From: Serinus canaria
Taxonomy: Eukaryota; Chordata; Aves; Passeriformes; Fringillidae
DNA length: 64,000 bases
Direction: 5' to 3'
Assembly (NCBI RefSeq): GCF_022539315.1
Contig: NC_066317.1
Location: 70,167,190 to 70,231,189, forward strand
The position numbers were made by a program, and so were the translations under genes. This document shows, in pieces, positions 32,375 through 43,395 of the stretch (its first letter is position 1; each line of letters opens with the position of its first letter). A model generated the notes under the pieces. That model saw only the letters and a list, made by a program, of their open reading frames with translations. It was not told where the DNA came from and did no database searches.

Positions 32375-33210
32375 CAAAAGCTTCTCTAAAAATGATGATT
32401 ATTATAATTATTAGCTCATTAATAATTGGCAAGAATTCCAGCTCTGGGCTTGCAGTCAGGTTTAAAAATAATTTTATTGTTTTATTACATTTTCTTGTTT
32501 CTGTTCCATAAATCTTTATATATTAGTATTTGTAATTTTTTAATTACATTTCTATTATATCCATTTTATCAGAATATATTTTATATGTTATTATTTAACT
32601 TTCTTACTGTATTTCCATTCTTTCTATTATTCATGTTTGATATCTAATGTATATTTTTATTATTATATTTTTATTTTATATTATTTATATTATGTATCAA
32701 TGTATTTTATATACTGCTATTTATAGCTTTATTACTTTAATTTATGTTATTTTATATTTTATTTTATGTATTGTATATTTAATATATTATTTATATTTTT
32801 ATAATTTTGTTTATATGATTTATATTTTATATCAAATATATTTTATATGTTCTCCTTTATAATTTTACTGTTTCATTTCTATTTTTCGATTTTGTTTCTA
32901 TATAGAATATAGAATATCGATTTATTATTATTTATATTTCAATTATTTAATTTCTATTATTTATTATTTATATTTTACTATTTATCTTATTCAATAATTT
33001 ACATTTTATATCCATTATATGTTATATATTTTCTTAATTATATTTTTATTATTTTGTTAATAATATTTTACTATTTATCTTACATATCATGTATAATTGT
33101 TTTGTTATATTTGTGTACAAATAATTTTATTTTTTATATTCTAATTATTTTATGCATTTTTATTTATTTTAATTAATTAATTATTATAATTATATATTAT
33201 CTATAATCAA
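32375..33210. repeat. AT-rich low-complexity block
   Basis: TTTTAT/TTATAT-rich sequence of about 0.84 kb with no clean unit. Phe/Ile/Tyr-rich frames are composition artefacts. Microsatellite-like patches (TATTTTATAT) recur irregularly. Confidence 0.88.
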
Positions 33211-33244
33211 ACTGCTTTGGGATCCAGCGGATCCACCTGGAGCT

Positions 33245-33610
33245 GTGGCGCTCCCAGGAAATCATGGAATTTGGGATTGCTGTATTTTATCCATGGAAAA
33301 TCCGCCTTCTTCCCATTTTAAATTTCTTTTTTTTTTAGATAAGTCCAGGAAATTGTGGAATGCAGGATCAGTTTATTTCATCCATGGAAAATCCGCCTTT
33401 TTCCCATTTTTAATTTCATTTTTTTAGGTGACTCCAGGAAATCATGGAATGCAGGATCAGTTTATTTCATCCATGGAAAATCCACCTTTTTCCCCATTTT
33501 AATTTAATTTTTTTAGGTAACTCTGGAAATCATGGAATGCAGGATCAGTTTATTTCATCCATGGAAAATCCACCTTTTTCCCCATTTTTAATTTCATTTT
33601 TTTTAGGTAA
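33245..33610. repeat. ~90-bp tandem repeat, 4 copies
   Basis: Units carry AAATCATGGAATGCAGGATC, AGTTTATTTCATCCATGG, AAAATCC(A/G)CCTTTTTCCC and TTTCATTTTTTTAGGT. CCATGG anchors lie at 33,291, 33,382, 33,471 and 33,559 (spacings 91, 89, 88). The first copy is the most diverged. Confidence 0.93.
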
Positions 33611-34035
33611 CAGTGGAAATGCCCCTTCTGGATAATGAGAATTCCCAATCCCTTTTCCTCCATGGGGAGCCATAAAATCTGGGATGGATCCAGGCTCCAC
33701 AGCAGGTCTGGGCAGGAATCGGGGAGGGATCCCTGGAAACCTTTGGGGGAATTTCGGGATGTGGAAGGCAATGAACGCCCATTGGAATTGGAGTTGGGCC
33801 GGGATTCCGGAGCTCTGCCGTTGGGAGAGGCACGGCTGGGATCTGGGATCTGAATAATCCCAGCTCCATCATCCCAAACCAGTGGAGATTGGGATCCTCG
33901 GGATGAGGACGATGGAATTTGCTCGGTGAATTCCAAGATCTGGCCCAGGAGGCTGGGAAAAAAGCAGCTTCCCATTCCTCATCCAGCTGGTTCATCCCTG
34001 GAGGAAGGAAATGGAAAAATTCCTTTCTGGAAATC
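33611..34035. other. Single-copy noncoding stretch
   Basis: Nothing recognised; overlapping frames of 72-141 residues show no domain. Confidence 0.5.
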
Positions 34036-34165
34036 GAAATGCAAAAAAATTATGGATATAAAAGATAAAAGATATATAAAAATATTATGGATATAAAAAA
34101 TTATGGGTATAAAATTATGGATATAAAATTATGGATATATTCACCATATATATTATGGTGAATAA
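34036..34165. repeat. Small ATGGATATAAAA-type AT repeat
   Basis: Five or so copies of a 16-17-base phrase around TTATGGATATAAAA, degenerate at both ends. Confidence 0.8.
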
Positions 34166-34560
34166 TGAATTTACGGGGAAGAATCCCTGAAAATCCCATG
34201 GAATACAAACCCCCCCTCTTCCATAACAATCCAGTTTTCTGCAGTGTTTTTCCAGAACAGGGATTTTTTTCCTCAAAGTTGGTTGTTATTCCAATAAAAA
34301 GTGGGACTGAACGTGTGGAGTGTGGGGCTTGTTTGGATTTGGGAGGGCTTGTAGTGCTGGGATCCCCTGGATCAGGGAATTCTTCATTTCTTTGGGAATG
34401 CCCTGAGCCTGAGAACACCAAAATTCCCTGTGGGATCAGGGATCTGCTCCAGATCCGCATCCCGGTGTCCTGGTGGGGGTTGTGCCTTCCTCGGATGTGC
34501 AGCCCAGCATGGAGTGGGGTTTTTCCGGGATGAGGGGCTCAGACAGCTCCAAGAATTCCC
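34166..34560. other. Single-copy noncoding stretch
   Basis: Nothing recognised before the old CR1-like segment. Confidence 0.5.
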
Positions 34561-34740
34561 CAAACTGTAGGAATTGGGACTGGGAGGGAAACCCAGAGGT
34601 CACTCGGTCCAGCTCCTCGCCTCGGGGCGGGATGAGCTTTCCCTGCGTCATTCCTGATCCTGTCGAAATCATTCCCGAAAACCCCCAGCAGCGATGGCTC
34701 CCCCACCCCTTCCCGGCAATCCATTCTTTTTTTCCTTATC
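34561..34740 (-). mobile_element. Probable ancient CR1-type LINE fragment, antisense
   Basis: GGGAAACCCAGAGGTCACTCG, GTCCAGCTCCTCGCC, CGAAATCATTCCCGAAAACC and CAGCGATGGCTCCCCCACCCC preserve the order of an antisense CR1 3' region in a strongly diverged form. Much older than the other copies if correct. Confidence 0.45.
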
Positions 34741-35524
34741 TCTTTTTTCCCTCCCATCCATCTCTCCCATCGAAATTCCAATCATGAGCTCCTCACCCCA
34801 GAGAGGGAGCAGGGATGGGATCATCCTCTTCCTCACCATCCCTGTTTCCTTCACCCTTTCCAGGCTCTCCCCCTCATCCCAGATTTTCTCCTGGTCACCT
34901 CCAGGGTGGAATTCCAGGGTCAGGTCCCCTCATCCGACTGGTGCTGCCTCATTCCCAGGAATGTGGGCACAAATCCCTGTCTCCTTCATTCCCACTTTTC
35001 ATCCTGCCCTGTCCATCCCTCCTCCTGTCCATCCTCCCAGGATCCTCATCCCTGTTTCCCGCAGACCCGCTGTTCCGGTTGGTTTGGGGAGGGATATCAC
35101 AGAGCTTTGTTTTTTTGGGGATGAGGGTGATTTTCCAAGGATCAAGGAGCCGCAGGAGCCGGAGATAAGGATCAGAGTAACTCGGGCAGGGTGTGGGAGA
35201 GCGGCGGCTCCAGCCTTAATCTCGGCCTCTGTGAGTCAGACCCAGCCTCTGCCCAGGTCAGGTTAGGCTTGAATTTAAACCCAGCCTGGGCTGGGGGCAC
35301 CTGAGGGTGTCCGAGACATGTTTAGGTCCTGGAATCCTCTGGTGGATCAGGACTTCCAAAGCTTTCTTCAGATAAACCTGGCCTAAAGGAGCAGAAATTC
35401 CATAAACTTCACTCCAAGCCCCATTCCAGGAACATCCCTGTCCCCATCTGGCTGTTGGTCATGGGCAAGGCTGGAGGGGGCAGTTCAGTGTCCTGAACCA
35501 AAGTCCCTCTTATCCCATGGGATG
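34741..35524. other. Single-copy noncoding stretch
   Basis: T/C-rich at 34,720-35,060. Around 35,155-35,245 a GATA site (GAGATAAGG), AATCTCGGCC and an AP-1-type TGAGTCA occur close together. No gene recognised. Confidence 0.45.
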
Positions 35525-35937
35525 CTGGAGCCACTGATCCCAGGATTCTGGAGCCCCTCTGCTCTGGGAGAGCTGGGAATGTTCCCCTGGAGAAGGGAAG
35601 AATCCAGGGACAGCTCTGAGTCCCTGAAAGGGCTCCAAGACAGGGACTGGGGACAAGGGACAGAGGGACAGGAGCCAGGGAATGGCTGCCACTGGGAAAG
35701 GGGAGATTGGGCTGGGATCTGGGCAAGGAATTGCTGGCTGGGAGGGTGGGCAGGGGCTGGGCTGGAATTCCCAGATTTGGTGGGGCTGCCCCTGGATCCC
35801 TGGCAGTGCCCAAGGCCAGGTTGGACACTGGGGCTTGGATCCACCTGGGACGGTGGGAGGTGTCCCTGCCCATGGAGGGGGTGGGAATGGGATGAAAATG
35901 GAATTTGAGGTCTCTTTCCACCCAATCCATGATTTTA
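35525..35937 (+). mobile_element. CR1 LINE 3'-end fragment, sense (among the longest)
   Basis: Covers the full run from GAGCTGGGAATGTTCCCCTGG and GACTGGGGACAAGGGACAGA through GGAATTGCTGGCTGGGAGGG and GTGTCCCTGCCCATGGAGGG to CTTTCCACCCAATCCATGAT. A good reference for judging truncation of the other copies. No ORF2 coding sequence is included. Confidence 0.94.
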
Positions 35938-36304
35938 TGTCAAGATCTGTGTGGCCAAGAAAAGCCAAAAAAAGGAGCGTCCCTTCACCTGAACCGGGAA
36001 TTTTGTGTGTTGATTTCAGGGAACCTCCCAACCCTTTTCATCCCCCTTTTCCCCTGGATCATTGCTCCTGGAGCAGCACAGGGACCCCTTTGGATGACCC
36101 TGGAGCAGAATCCCGGGATGAGGCAGAAACCCCAATTTCTCTGCAATAACTCCAAGCGAGGATTTTGCAAGAGTGGGTGTGGGATCCTTGGCTCAGCTCC
36201 AGCCCTGCTGATCCCATGGAAGCCTGGAAAAGCGAAACCCCAAATCCAAACAACACCCCCCACCCCCTGCTCCTGCAATCTGGGATGTGTCCATCCAATC
36301 ATTT
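35938..36304. other. Single-copy noncoding stretch
   Basis: Nothing recognised up to the candidate regulatory block at 36,305. Confidence 0.5.
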
Positions 36305-36545
36305 TCCAGAGCTGTTGATTTTTTAGGAGTGGATGAGGTGATTATCCAAGTGCTAACGAGATAAGAATTGTGTGTGAATATCCCAGCATTTTTTGGGATT
36401 TGTGCTGCTGTGCCTGATGGGAGGATGGATAAGCTGGGCTTTGCTGAGCTCCTGGCTCTGCAAATTCCCACAACTGTTCGTACCCAGCTCTGGGATCAAA
36501 GCTGCTCCATAAATGGGACTTATTAATAATCCTAATTATTGGATG
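36305..36545. promoter_or_regulatory. Candidate regulatory element with CArG box
   Basis: A perfect SRF CArG box CCATAAATGG (36,507-36,516) sits beside ATCAAAG (TCF/LEF-like, about 36,495-36,501) and a TAAT cluster TTATTAATAATCCTAATTA just downstream. Upstream are GATTATCC, GAGATAAG and GGATAAGC (GATA/bicoid-like). The sequence is single copy and unlike its neighbours. Function is inference from motif density. Confidence 0.4.
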
Positions 36546-37117
36546 TTGGAAAATTGGTGCTGGGTGTTTTCCCATTAAAAAAGAAAAGGAGAGGGATAGA
36601 GCCCTTTCAACTTTTTCCCAGGAATATTAAGTCCATTTGTAAAACAATACCAAGGAGTTGCCTCAAGGAGCCTGGAACTTGGGGTTATTCCTGGGGATTT
36701 TATCTTGTCGTGAAAACAATTCCCAAATTGAAAGGGGGAAATTTTAATTTATAATTCCTGCCATTTGCGTTGCCCCTTTTCACCCCAACGGATCATAAAT
36801 CATTTTCCCAGAGGAAAGGGGGTGCTCCCCTCCCGTGTGGATGGGGTGGAACTCAGGAATCATCCCGTGCCAGCGGGATGAAGCAACAGCTCGTTTGGGA
36901 GGTGAAGTCATGGGATCACAGGAATTAGGGCTGGGAAAAAGCTCATTAAGGAATTTGCTGCATCCCTCTCTCCCCCTACGTGCTCGTGGCTCTGTCCCGA
37001 GCTTTGTCCAGACTAGTTGGGAACATCCCAGGGGAGCGGGAGGAACTTCTCCAAACGAAACTGCGGCGGGAGCAGACGGAGGAGCTGAAGCCCGGCCAGG
37101 AATGGGAATGTTCCTCC
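36546..37117. other. Single-copy noncoding stretch
   Basis: No gene accepted. A short charged frame around 37,015-37,105 would read like a helix but runs straight into an A tract and has no splice context. Confidence 0.45.
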
Positions 37118-37190
37118 TGGAAAAAAAAAAAAAAAAAGCCAAACCAAAACCAAAAACCCCATTAAAAAAAAACAAAACAAAACCAAATCC
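37118..37190. repeat. A-rich low-complexity tract
   Basis: An 18-base A run followed by AACCAAAACC-type phrases, the same style as the tract at 29,176. Confidence 0.85.
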
Positions 37191-37249
37191 ATGGAATCTC
37201 CAGGCTGCCAGGCTTGGGATGAGCCTCCAGCAGCACAGGTGTTAAATCC

Positions 37250-37320
37250 CAGGATCTTTTAGGTCGGAAAACCCCTCTAGGATCGAGTCCAACACAGCCA
37301 GATCCACCACTGGCTTTTCC
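37250..37320 (-). mobile_element. Possible CR1 tail of another subfamily, antisense
   Basis: CTTTTAGGTCGGAAAACCCC, TCTAGGATCGAGTCCAACAC and CAGCCAGATCCACCACTGGC follow the order of an antisense CR1 end (AGGTTGGAAAAGACC type). Short and diverged. Confidence 0.5.
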
Positions 37321-37789
37321 TGCAGATTTCCTCTTCAGATCCTGGCCAATCCCATAGTTTTTTCCGTGTGGAAGCGGCTCTGCTGGAGCAGCTGCAAATT
37401 CCAGGGGGAGCAGGAATGCTGCAGGATGCACGTGCACCTCAGGAATGGTGTCCACGAGCCTGGAGCGAGTGCTGCTCCCACAAAGGTCATTCCAGGTCAG
37501 GGAAGCAGGACAGGGTTGGGGATCCATGTGGGAAGTTGTGGAAGTGCTGTTATTGGAAAATTGTTCACAGCAGGGCTGGAAAAGCAGATTCCAGCATGGA
37601 AATTTCCCCGTGTTGTGCATGCAGGGGGTGGGGGAGCCAACTGGAGCCCCCAAAATCTGGGATGTGCTGGGCTGGGAAGCGCTGGGGGAAGAAAAAGGGA
37701 TTGTTTACCAAATTCCTGTGTCCAGGGGGAATTCCTCACCCTTTTAGGCCTCTGGAATGTCACGGAGACAGGAAATCCAAGGTGCTGCT
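37321..37789. other. Single-copy noncoding stretch
   Basis: Frames of 100-170 residues overlap on both strands (each strand open in several frames), which argues against any one being coding. Nothing recognised. Confidence 0.45.
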
Positions 37790-39125
37790 GTTCCCTCTGC
37801 CCCCAAATTCCCAGCAAAACTCCAGCCAGGCCTTTTCCTGGATAAATCCTCCCATTTTTCCTTATCCTCCTATTGGCTAAACCCTCCCGGCCTCGCTCTC
37901 TGTTTCCTCCTTTTTCTCTCAATTCCAAAGGAATTTTTGCCCCTAGGATGAGCCAATTCCTCAGAATCCATTTGGGATCCTGGCCTCAAGGTGACTCTTG
38001 GGAAATCTGGGAATGAAATTCCATGTTTTCCTGGATAAACCTTCCCATTCTTCCCTGAGCTGAATGGTTGCTTCCTTCTTTTCCACTCAGTTCCAAAGGA
38101 TTTTTTGCCCCTGGGATGAATCAACTCCTTGGCCCCCATTTGGGATCCCGGCTGTGGGTGACCCTTTGGCAATCTGGGAATGAAATTCCATGTTTTCCTG
38201 GATAAACCTTCCCATTCTTCCCTTGGCTAAACCCTCCCTGGGCTGAGAGGCTGCTTCATCCTTTTCCACTCAATTCCAATGGATTTGGAATTCCCTTGCC
38301 CCAAATTCCCAGCAAAACCCCAGCCAGGCTTTTTCCTGGACAAATCCTCCTGTTCTCCCTCACCCTTCCCTTCATTAAACTCTCCCTGGCCTCAGTGGCT
38401 GTTTCCTCCTTTTTCACTCCAGACAATTCCAATGGATTTAGAATTCCCTCTGCCCCCACTTTCCCTCTGTCCCCAAATTCCCAGCAAAACCCCAGCCAGG
38501 CCTTTTCTTGGATAAATCCCCCTGTTCTCCCTGAGCTCTCCCTTGGCTAAGCCCTCCTGGCCTCACTGGCTGTTTCCTCCTTTTTCTCTCAATTCCAAAG
38601 GATGAGCCAAGTCCTCAGGCTCCATTTGAGATCCTGGCCTCAAGGTGACTCTTGGGCAATCTGGGAATGAAATTCCATGTTTTCCTGGATAAACCTTCCC
38701 ATTCTTCCCTGAGCTGAATGGTTGCTTCCTTCTTTTCCACTCAGTTCCAAAGGAATTTTTGCCCCTAGGATGGATCAACTCCTTGGCCCCCATTTGGGAT
38801 CCTGGCCTCAAGGTGACCCTTTGGCAATCTGGGAATGAAATTCCATGTTTTCCTGGATAAACCTTCCCATTCTTCCCTGAGCTAAGTGACTGCTTCCTTC
38901 TTTTCCACTCAATTCCAAAGGATTTTTTGCCCCTGGGATGGATCAACTCCTTGGCCCCCATTTGGGATCCCGGCCTCAAGGTGACCCTTTGGCAATCTGG
39001 GAATGAAATTCCATGTTTTCCTGGATAAACCTTCCCATTCTTCCCTTGGCTAACCCCTCCCTGGGCTGAGTGGCTGCTTCCTCCTTTTCCACTCAATTCC
39101 AAAGGATTTTTTGCTCCTGGGATGA
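37790..39125. repeat. ~168-bp minisatellite with two alternating unit types
   Basis: The anchor C(C/T)TGGATAAA recurs at 37,837, 38,030, 38,197, 38,335, 38,507, 38,684, 38,852 and 39,020. Type A units carry CCCCAAATTCCCAGCAAAAC before the anchor, type B units carry CAATCTGGGAATGAAATTCC. The order is A-B-B-A-A-B-B-B. The last three B copies are exactly 168 bp apart. Minus-strand Lys/Gly-rich frames result from the repeat (168 is divisible by 3). Confidence 0.93.
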
Positions 39126-39484
39126 ATTGGGCTCCATTTGGGATCCCTTTGGGAATCCAGGACCAAAACGCGGTGTCCAGTCCGGATGGGAGACAACCAT
39201 CTGTCCAACGCCAGTTTTTTGGGAATGCCGCCTTGCCTGGCTCCTGGACACACCCACTTTTTCCAGGATCGACCTTCCCGCCTCGGGATACTTCAGGCAC
39301 ACTGGCTGGCCTGGTTTTCCAGGCAATGATGGGGAAGCAGCACCCGCCGCATTCCGGCCCCGCTCCTTTGATGCCGGCTCATTTCGGGGCGCCCAATGAC
39401 AGGACAGGGGCTGGAGGAAGATCCTCACCCTCTGGAATCATCCCCCATTCCCACAGCCTCATTCCTTTCTCCCTGTCTTTATAG
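39126..39484. other. Single-copy noncoding stretch
   Basis: Nothing recognised. Slightly CpG-rich at 39,340-39,395. Confidence 0.5.
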
Positions 39485-39612
39485 ACAGGATTGGATTCCC
39501 TCCCCAAGGCTGCTGGAGTTGTTTTGAGCCTCGTTACTCTCCGGGCCCTTAATTAAAGCACCCTCGTTAATTATCTCAGGGGACACTCCTTCAATTATAA
39601 ATTGGAGGGTGA
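39485..39612. promoter_or_regulatory. Candidate conserved element, homeodomain/GATA motifs
   Basis: TTAATTAA at 39,549-39,556, TTAATTA overlapping a TTATCT (inverted GATA) at 39,567-39,576, and CAATTATAAATTG at 39,592-39,604, all within 60 bases. The block resembles the one at 13,590 in motif style. No conservation test was possible. Confidence 0.35.
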
Positions 39613-39914
39613 GGATGGCGGCTCCCATTTTCCAAAGGCTTGGGAGATGCTCGGCAGGATCTGTTGGATACTTGGAATTTCATCCTTTTCCAGAGCTAAA
39701 ACCACTTTTTTCCCCAAATTTTGTGGTTTTTAGGGATGCAGCAAAGCTCATCCTGGGCCCTTATTTTCTTTTTCCAGGTGGAAAAAAAATCCATTGATTT
39801 TAGAGGATCCATTGGCTTTCAGTGGATCCATCACCACCTGGATCATCCATGGCAAATCCATGGATTTTTAGTCTGGCCATGGATTTTAGTCAACCTCCAG
39901 AAAACCTCGTTGTT
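39613..39914. other. Single-copy stretch with short internal phrases
   Basis: Repeated GGATCCAT and CATGGATTTTAG phrases at 39,800-39,895 suggest a small, decayed tandem. No gene recognised. Confidence 0.5.
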
Positions 39915-40302
39915 TAAATAATTATTCAAGTAAATAATTGAATAATTATTAAACAGTTATTTAATTTAAAATATTATTTAATTTTTAAATTATTCATTTA
40001 AAATTATTAATTTAAAATTGTTAATGTAAAAACTCTTTCATTTAAAATATTAATAATAATTATATGATTATTTAATTAAACAAAGAATTTAAAAATTATT
40101 CTTTTAAATAATTAAATACATCCAATCCTTAGGGAAGGGGAAATTTTGGGGCAATATCAGGACAATAAAACAAGAGAATGATAAATAAAAATCCCATAAA
40201 TTAAATGATCCAATAAAATATTAGGTACAGAATATATTTATAAGCTTACCTGAAGGAAAACATCTGGAATATTTGGAAGGAAAAATTCCTGGCTGGGGAC
40301 AG
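39915..40302. repeat. AT-rich low-complexity block
   Basis: TTATTTAA/AAAATTATT sequence to about 40,110, then mixed AT-rich single-copy DNA to 40,302. Confidence 0.8.
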
Positions 40303-40400
40303 AAATTGATTTCTAAAATTATTGATTTCTAAAATTATTGATTTCTAAAATTATTGATTTCTAAAATTATTGATTTTTAAAATTATTGATTTCTAAAACT
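40303..40400. repeat. 16-bp tandem repeat, about 6 copies
   Basis: Unit ATTGATTTCTAAAATT, one copy carrying TTTTTAAA. Nearly identical copies, so a recent expansion. Confidence 0.95.
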
Positions 40401-40874
40401 GTTTATTTGGAGAAAAGGAAATCAAACTGCTTTTAAGGACAAAAGAAGGAAGGGTTTGAGTTTTTCCCTGTGTCCGAAGTGGATGGAAGACAAAATCCTG
40501 GATGGAAAACTTTGATTGGGAAGACAAGGGACAAAATCCAAAATCCATTTGGATTCTCCTTGTCCCGGAGGTTACGGGGATGGCCTGGAGCAATTCCAGG
40601 CAGGAGTTCCAGAATTAGTTTGGAATTCTCTCCTGGACTTTCTCCTGAGGGAATTATCCTGGGATTCTGCTGTGGGAATCACATCCTTCAGAAAGAAGGA
40701 AAAGGGGAGGGTGGGGCCAGGATTTGTCACCCTGAGAGGTTTTTCACAGCCCAGGTGTGGAGCTGCCTCAGCAGCAGGATTTTAGGGATCAGCTCCTGGG
40801 AATTTAGGAGATGACTGTCCCTCTAAATGGGCCCAGCTGGCTAAAAAAGCTGGAATCCCACTGGAATTATTTAA
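40401..40874. other. Single-copy noncoding stretch
   Basis: Nothing recognised. Confidence 0.5.
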
Positions 40875-41455
40875 TTAAAAAAAAAAAAAAAAAAGGGTCT
40901 TACATTTTACTTTTTACTTTTACTTAAAAAAAAAAAGTATTTCTATTAATCCGGGATTATTTTTCCTTACTTTTTATGTTTTACTTTACTTTTACTTAAA
41001 AAAAAATTCTCTTAATCCAAGATAATTTTTCTTTATTTTTTAATTTCACCTTATACTTTTTATTTTTTACTTTTACTTAAAAAAAAAATTCTTAATTCAG
41101 GATAATTTTTCTTTATTTTTCAATTTCACCTTATACTTTTTATTTTTTACTTTTACTTAAAATAAAATTCTTTTAATCCAGGATAATTTTTCTTTATTTT
41201 CTAATTTTACCTTATACTTTTTTTTTTTTACTTTTTACTTTTCACTTTTTACTTTTTACTTTTTACTTTTTACTTTTTACTTTTTAACTTTTTACTTTTT
41301 AACTTTTTACTTTTTACTTTTTATTTTTTACCTTTTACTTTTTACCTTCTACTACCTTTTACTTTTTACTTTTACTTTTTAGAAAAGATATTTCTCTTAA
41401 TCCCGGATGACTTTTCTCTATTTTTTACTTTTTACCTTTTTACTTTTACAGAGAA
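40875..41455. repeat. (ACTTTTT)n tract inside a larger ~85-90-bp repeat
   Basis: The left part has about four longer units sharing TCCAGGATAATTTTTCTTTA, TTTCACCTTATACTTTTTA and TTTTACTTTTACTTAAAA. The centre (about 41,225-41,375) collapses to nearly pure ACTTTTT heptamers. The heptamer seems to have expanded out of the larger unit. Confidence 0.9.
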
Positions 41456-41794
41456 GTGTTTCTGTTAATCCAGGACAGTTTTCCATTAGTCCAGGGATCT
41501 CTGGGAGTGAGCGGTCTCTGCGTCCCCTTGGATTTCTCCTCCCTTATTTTACATTTCTCTGCTTTTGTCCTTCTCCCTGGAGGATTCCTGCCTGTCCCTG
41601 CATTTCCTCCTGGATTTGGGATGACGGTGGATAATCCATCAGTGGTAAAATCCATCCCTCCAGTTTCCTCTGGGAGCTTTTCCTTTTCCCTCCCATCTCC
41701 CGGGAGCTGCTCTGAGCTCCAGAATTTGGGATTCAGAGTCAGGAGCTGAGGACAGCCCCAGTACCCAAACCCGATCCCAAACACCAACCGGAAC
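41456..41794. other. Single-copy noncoding stretch
   Basis: Nothing recognised; frames on both strands are short. Confidence 0.5.
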
Positions 41795-41870
41795 CATGGA
41801 ATTACCGAATATCCCGAGCTGGAAGAGATCCATGAGGATCATCTAAGCCAGCTCATCTCAACCTTCCATC
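41795..41870 (-). mobile_element. Possible old CR1 tail, antisense
   Basis: ATGGAATTACCGAATATCCC, GAGCTGGAAGAGATCCATGA and GGATCATCTAAGCCAGCTC follow the antisense CR1 tail order (compare the old copy at 1,815). Confidence 0.55.
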
Positions 41871-42669
41871 CCTGGAAATTCCATCAGCTCCAGGACCCAG
41901 ACTGGTTTTTCCTGCTGGGAGACACTGGAGGGGGTCAGGAGAGCCCTCAGTGCTGCCTGTTTGTGGGCACCCATTCCCACCTGGTGATTCCATCCCTATG
42001 GATGGGGAAGGGTGGGAATCACTTGTCCCAGCTGTTGGTCCTTTGTTTTCCAACCCTTTTTAGGTGTCCCAGGGGGTCTGAGAGTCCCTGAGCACACGTG
42101 GGCAGTTGGGATGAGCAGGGAATGACTCCAGGGGACAGCACCGACACTCAGGGTTTGAATTTGGGCTGGGAAAACTCCAAGATTGGGATTCAGGACACAA
42201 CAGGATTGATTTCCACATTTTTTTTTTTCACAGTCTGGGATGGATCCACCCTCTGGAAGTTCGTCCCTGTCAACTCTCCCATTCTTTTGGGACAATGAGC
42301 TCCTGACACCAGGAACAATCCCAACAGCTTTGGTTGGAGCTGCTGACAGAGGGATGGGAAATGAGATAATGCTGAGGACGAGGATGATAAATTGTGGTTG
42401 TGATGGTGATAAATGATGGCCCTTCCTTCATTCACCTTCTCCAGGACAACTTTGTCCAGACCTTGACTCCATTCCCAGCCAGGATTTACTTCCCAGGTTC
42501 TTCACCCCAAAGCTCTTCCGGCTTGGAATCCCCTCGGGTTTGGGGACGCTTCCCTTTCATCCCCTCGGGTTTGGGGACCCTTCCCTTCCTGCTCCAGACC
42601 TCCTGCACAAGGAGACCAGCAGTGCACTCTGGGACCAAGCTGCAAATCCCCGGTGGAATTCCACATTTT
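41871..42669. other. Single-copy noncoding stretch
   Basis: Nothing recognised. A T run at about 42,220-42,230 and a small CCCCTCGGGTTTGGGGAC duplication near 42,530-42,580. Confidence 0.5.
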
Positions 42670-42812
42670 CATGGCTTTCTTTCTTTTCTTTCTTTTCTTT
42701 TCTTTTCTTTTCTGTTCTTTTCTTTCTTTTCTTTTCTGTTTTCTTTTCTTTCTTTTCTTTTCTTTCTTCTTTTCTTTCTTTTCTTTTCTTTTCTTTTCTT
42801 TCTTTTCTTTTC

Positions 42813-42843
<31 letters not shown>

Positions 42844-43395
42844 CTTTTCTTTTCTTTCTTTTCTTTTTCTATTTCTTTCTTTTCTTTTCTTTTCTTTCAT
42901 TTTATGTATTATTTTTTATTATTTTTATTTTATTTTAGTTTTATTTTAGTTTTATTTTAGTTTAGTTTAGTTTAGTTTACTTTATTTTACTTTATTTTAC
43001 TTTATTCATTTTATATTATTATTAGTATTAGTAGAAGTAGTAGTAGTATTTTATTATTTTATTATTATTTTATTTTGTTTTATTCATTTAATATTATTAT
43101 TATTATTATTATTTTATTTTATTGTAGTTAGTTTACTTTACTTACTTTAGTTTACTTTAGTTTAGTTTATTTTAGTTATTTTAGTTTACTTTTTTATTTT
43201 ATTTTATTTTATTCATTTATATTATTATTCTTAGTATTAGTAGTAGTAGTATTTTATTTTATTTTATTCTTTGTTTTTTTTCTTTTATTATTTTCTTTTC
43301 TTTTTTCGTTTTTTTATTTTATTTTCTTTTATTTTCTTTTATTTTATTTTATTTTATTTTATTTCATTTTTTTTATTTTATTTTTTATCCAATTC
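42670..43395. repeat. Composite T-rich simple repeat (TTTTC, TTTTA, TTTAG)
   Basis: Begins as (TTTTC)n with occasional TTTC slips (42,670-42,900), passes into (TTTTA)n and TTTAG/TTTAC units, and ends in TTTTA. The segment TTAGTATTAGTAG...GTAGTATTTTATT occurs at about 43,020-43,060 and again at 43,228-43,262, so about 200 bp of the tract was tandemly duplicated. Phe-rich and Lys-rich frames are artefacts. Confidence 0.93.

Noticed and set aside
30397..32377. Open frames of 614, 525, 506 and 365 residues
   Set aside because: All lie in the TTCCC array; neither TTCCC nor its complement can form a stop codon in any frame, so the length is guaranteed by composition.
36980..37165. Charged helical-looking 61-residue frame
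   Set aside because: Ends in poly-lysine from an A tract; no splice sites or homologous family recognised.
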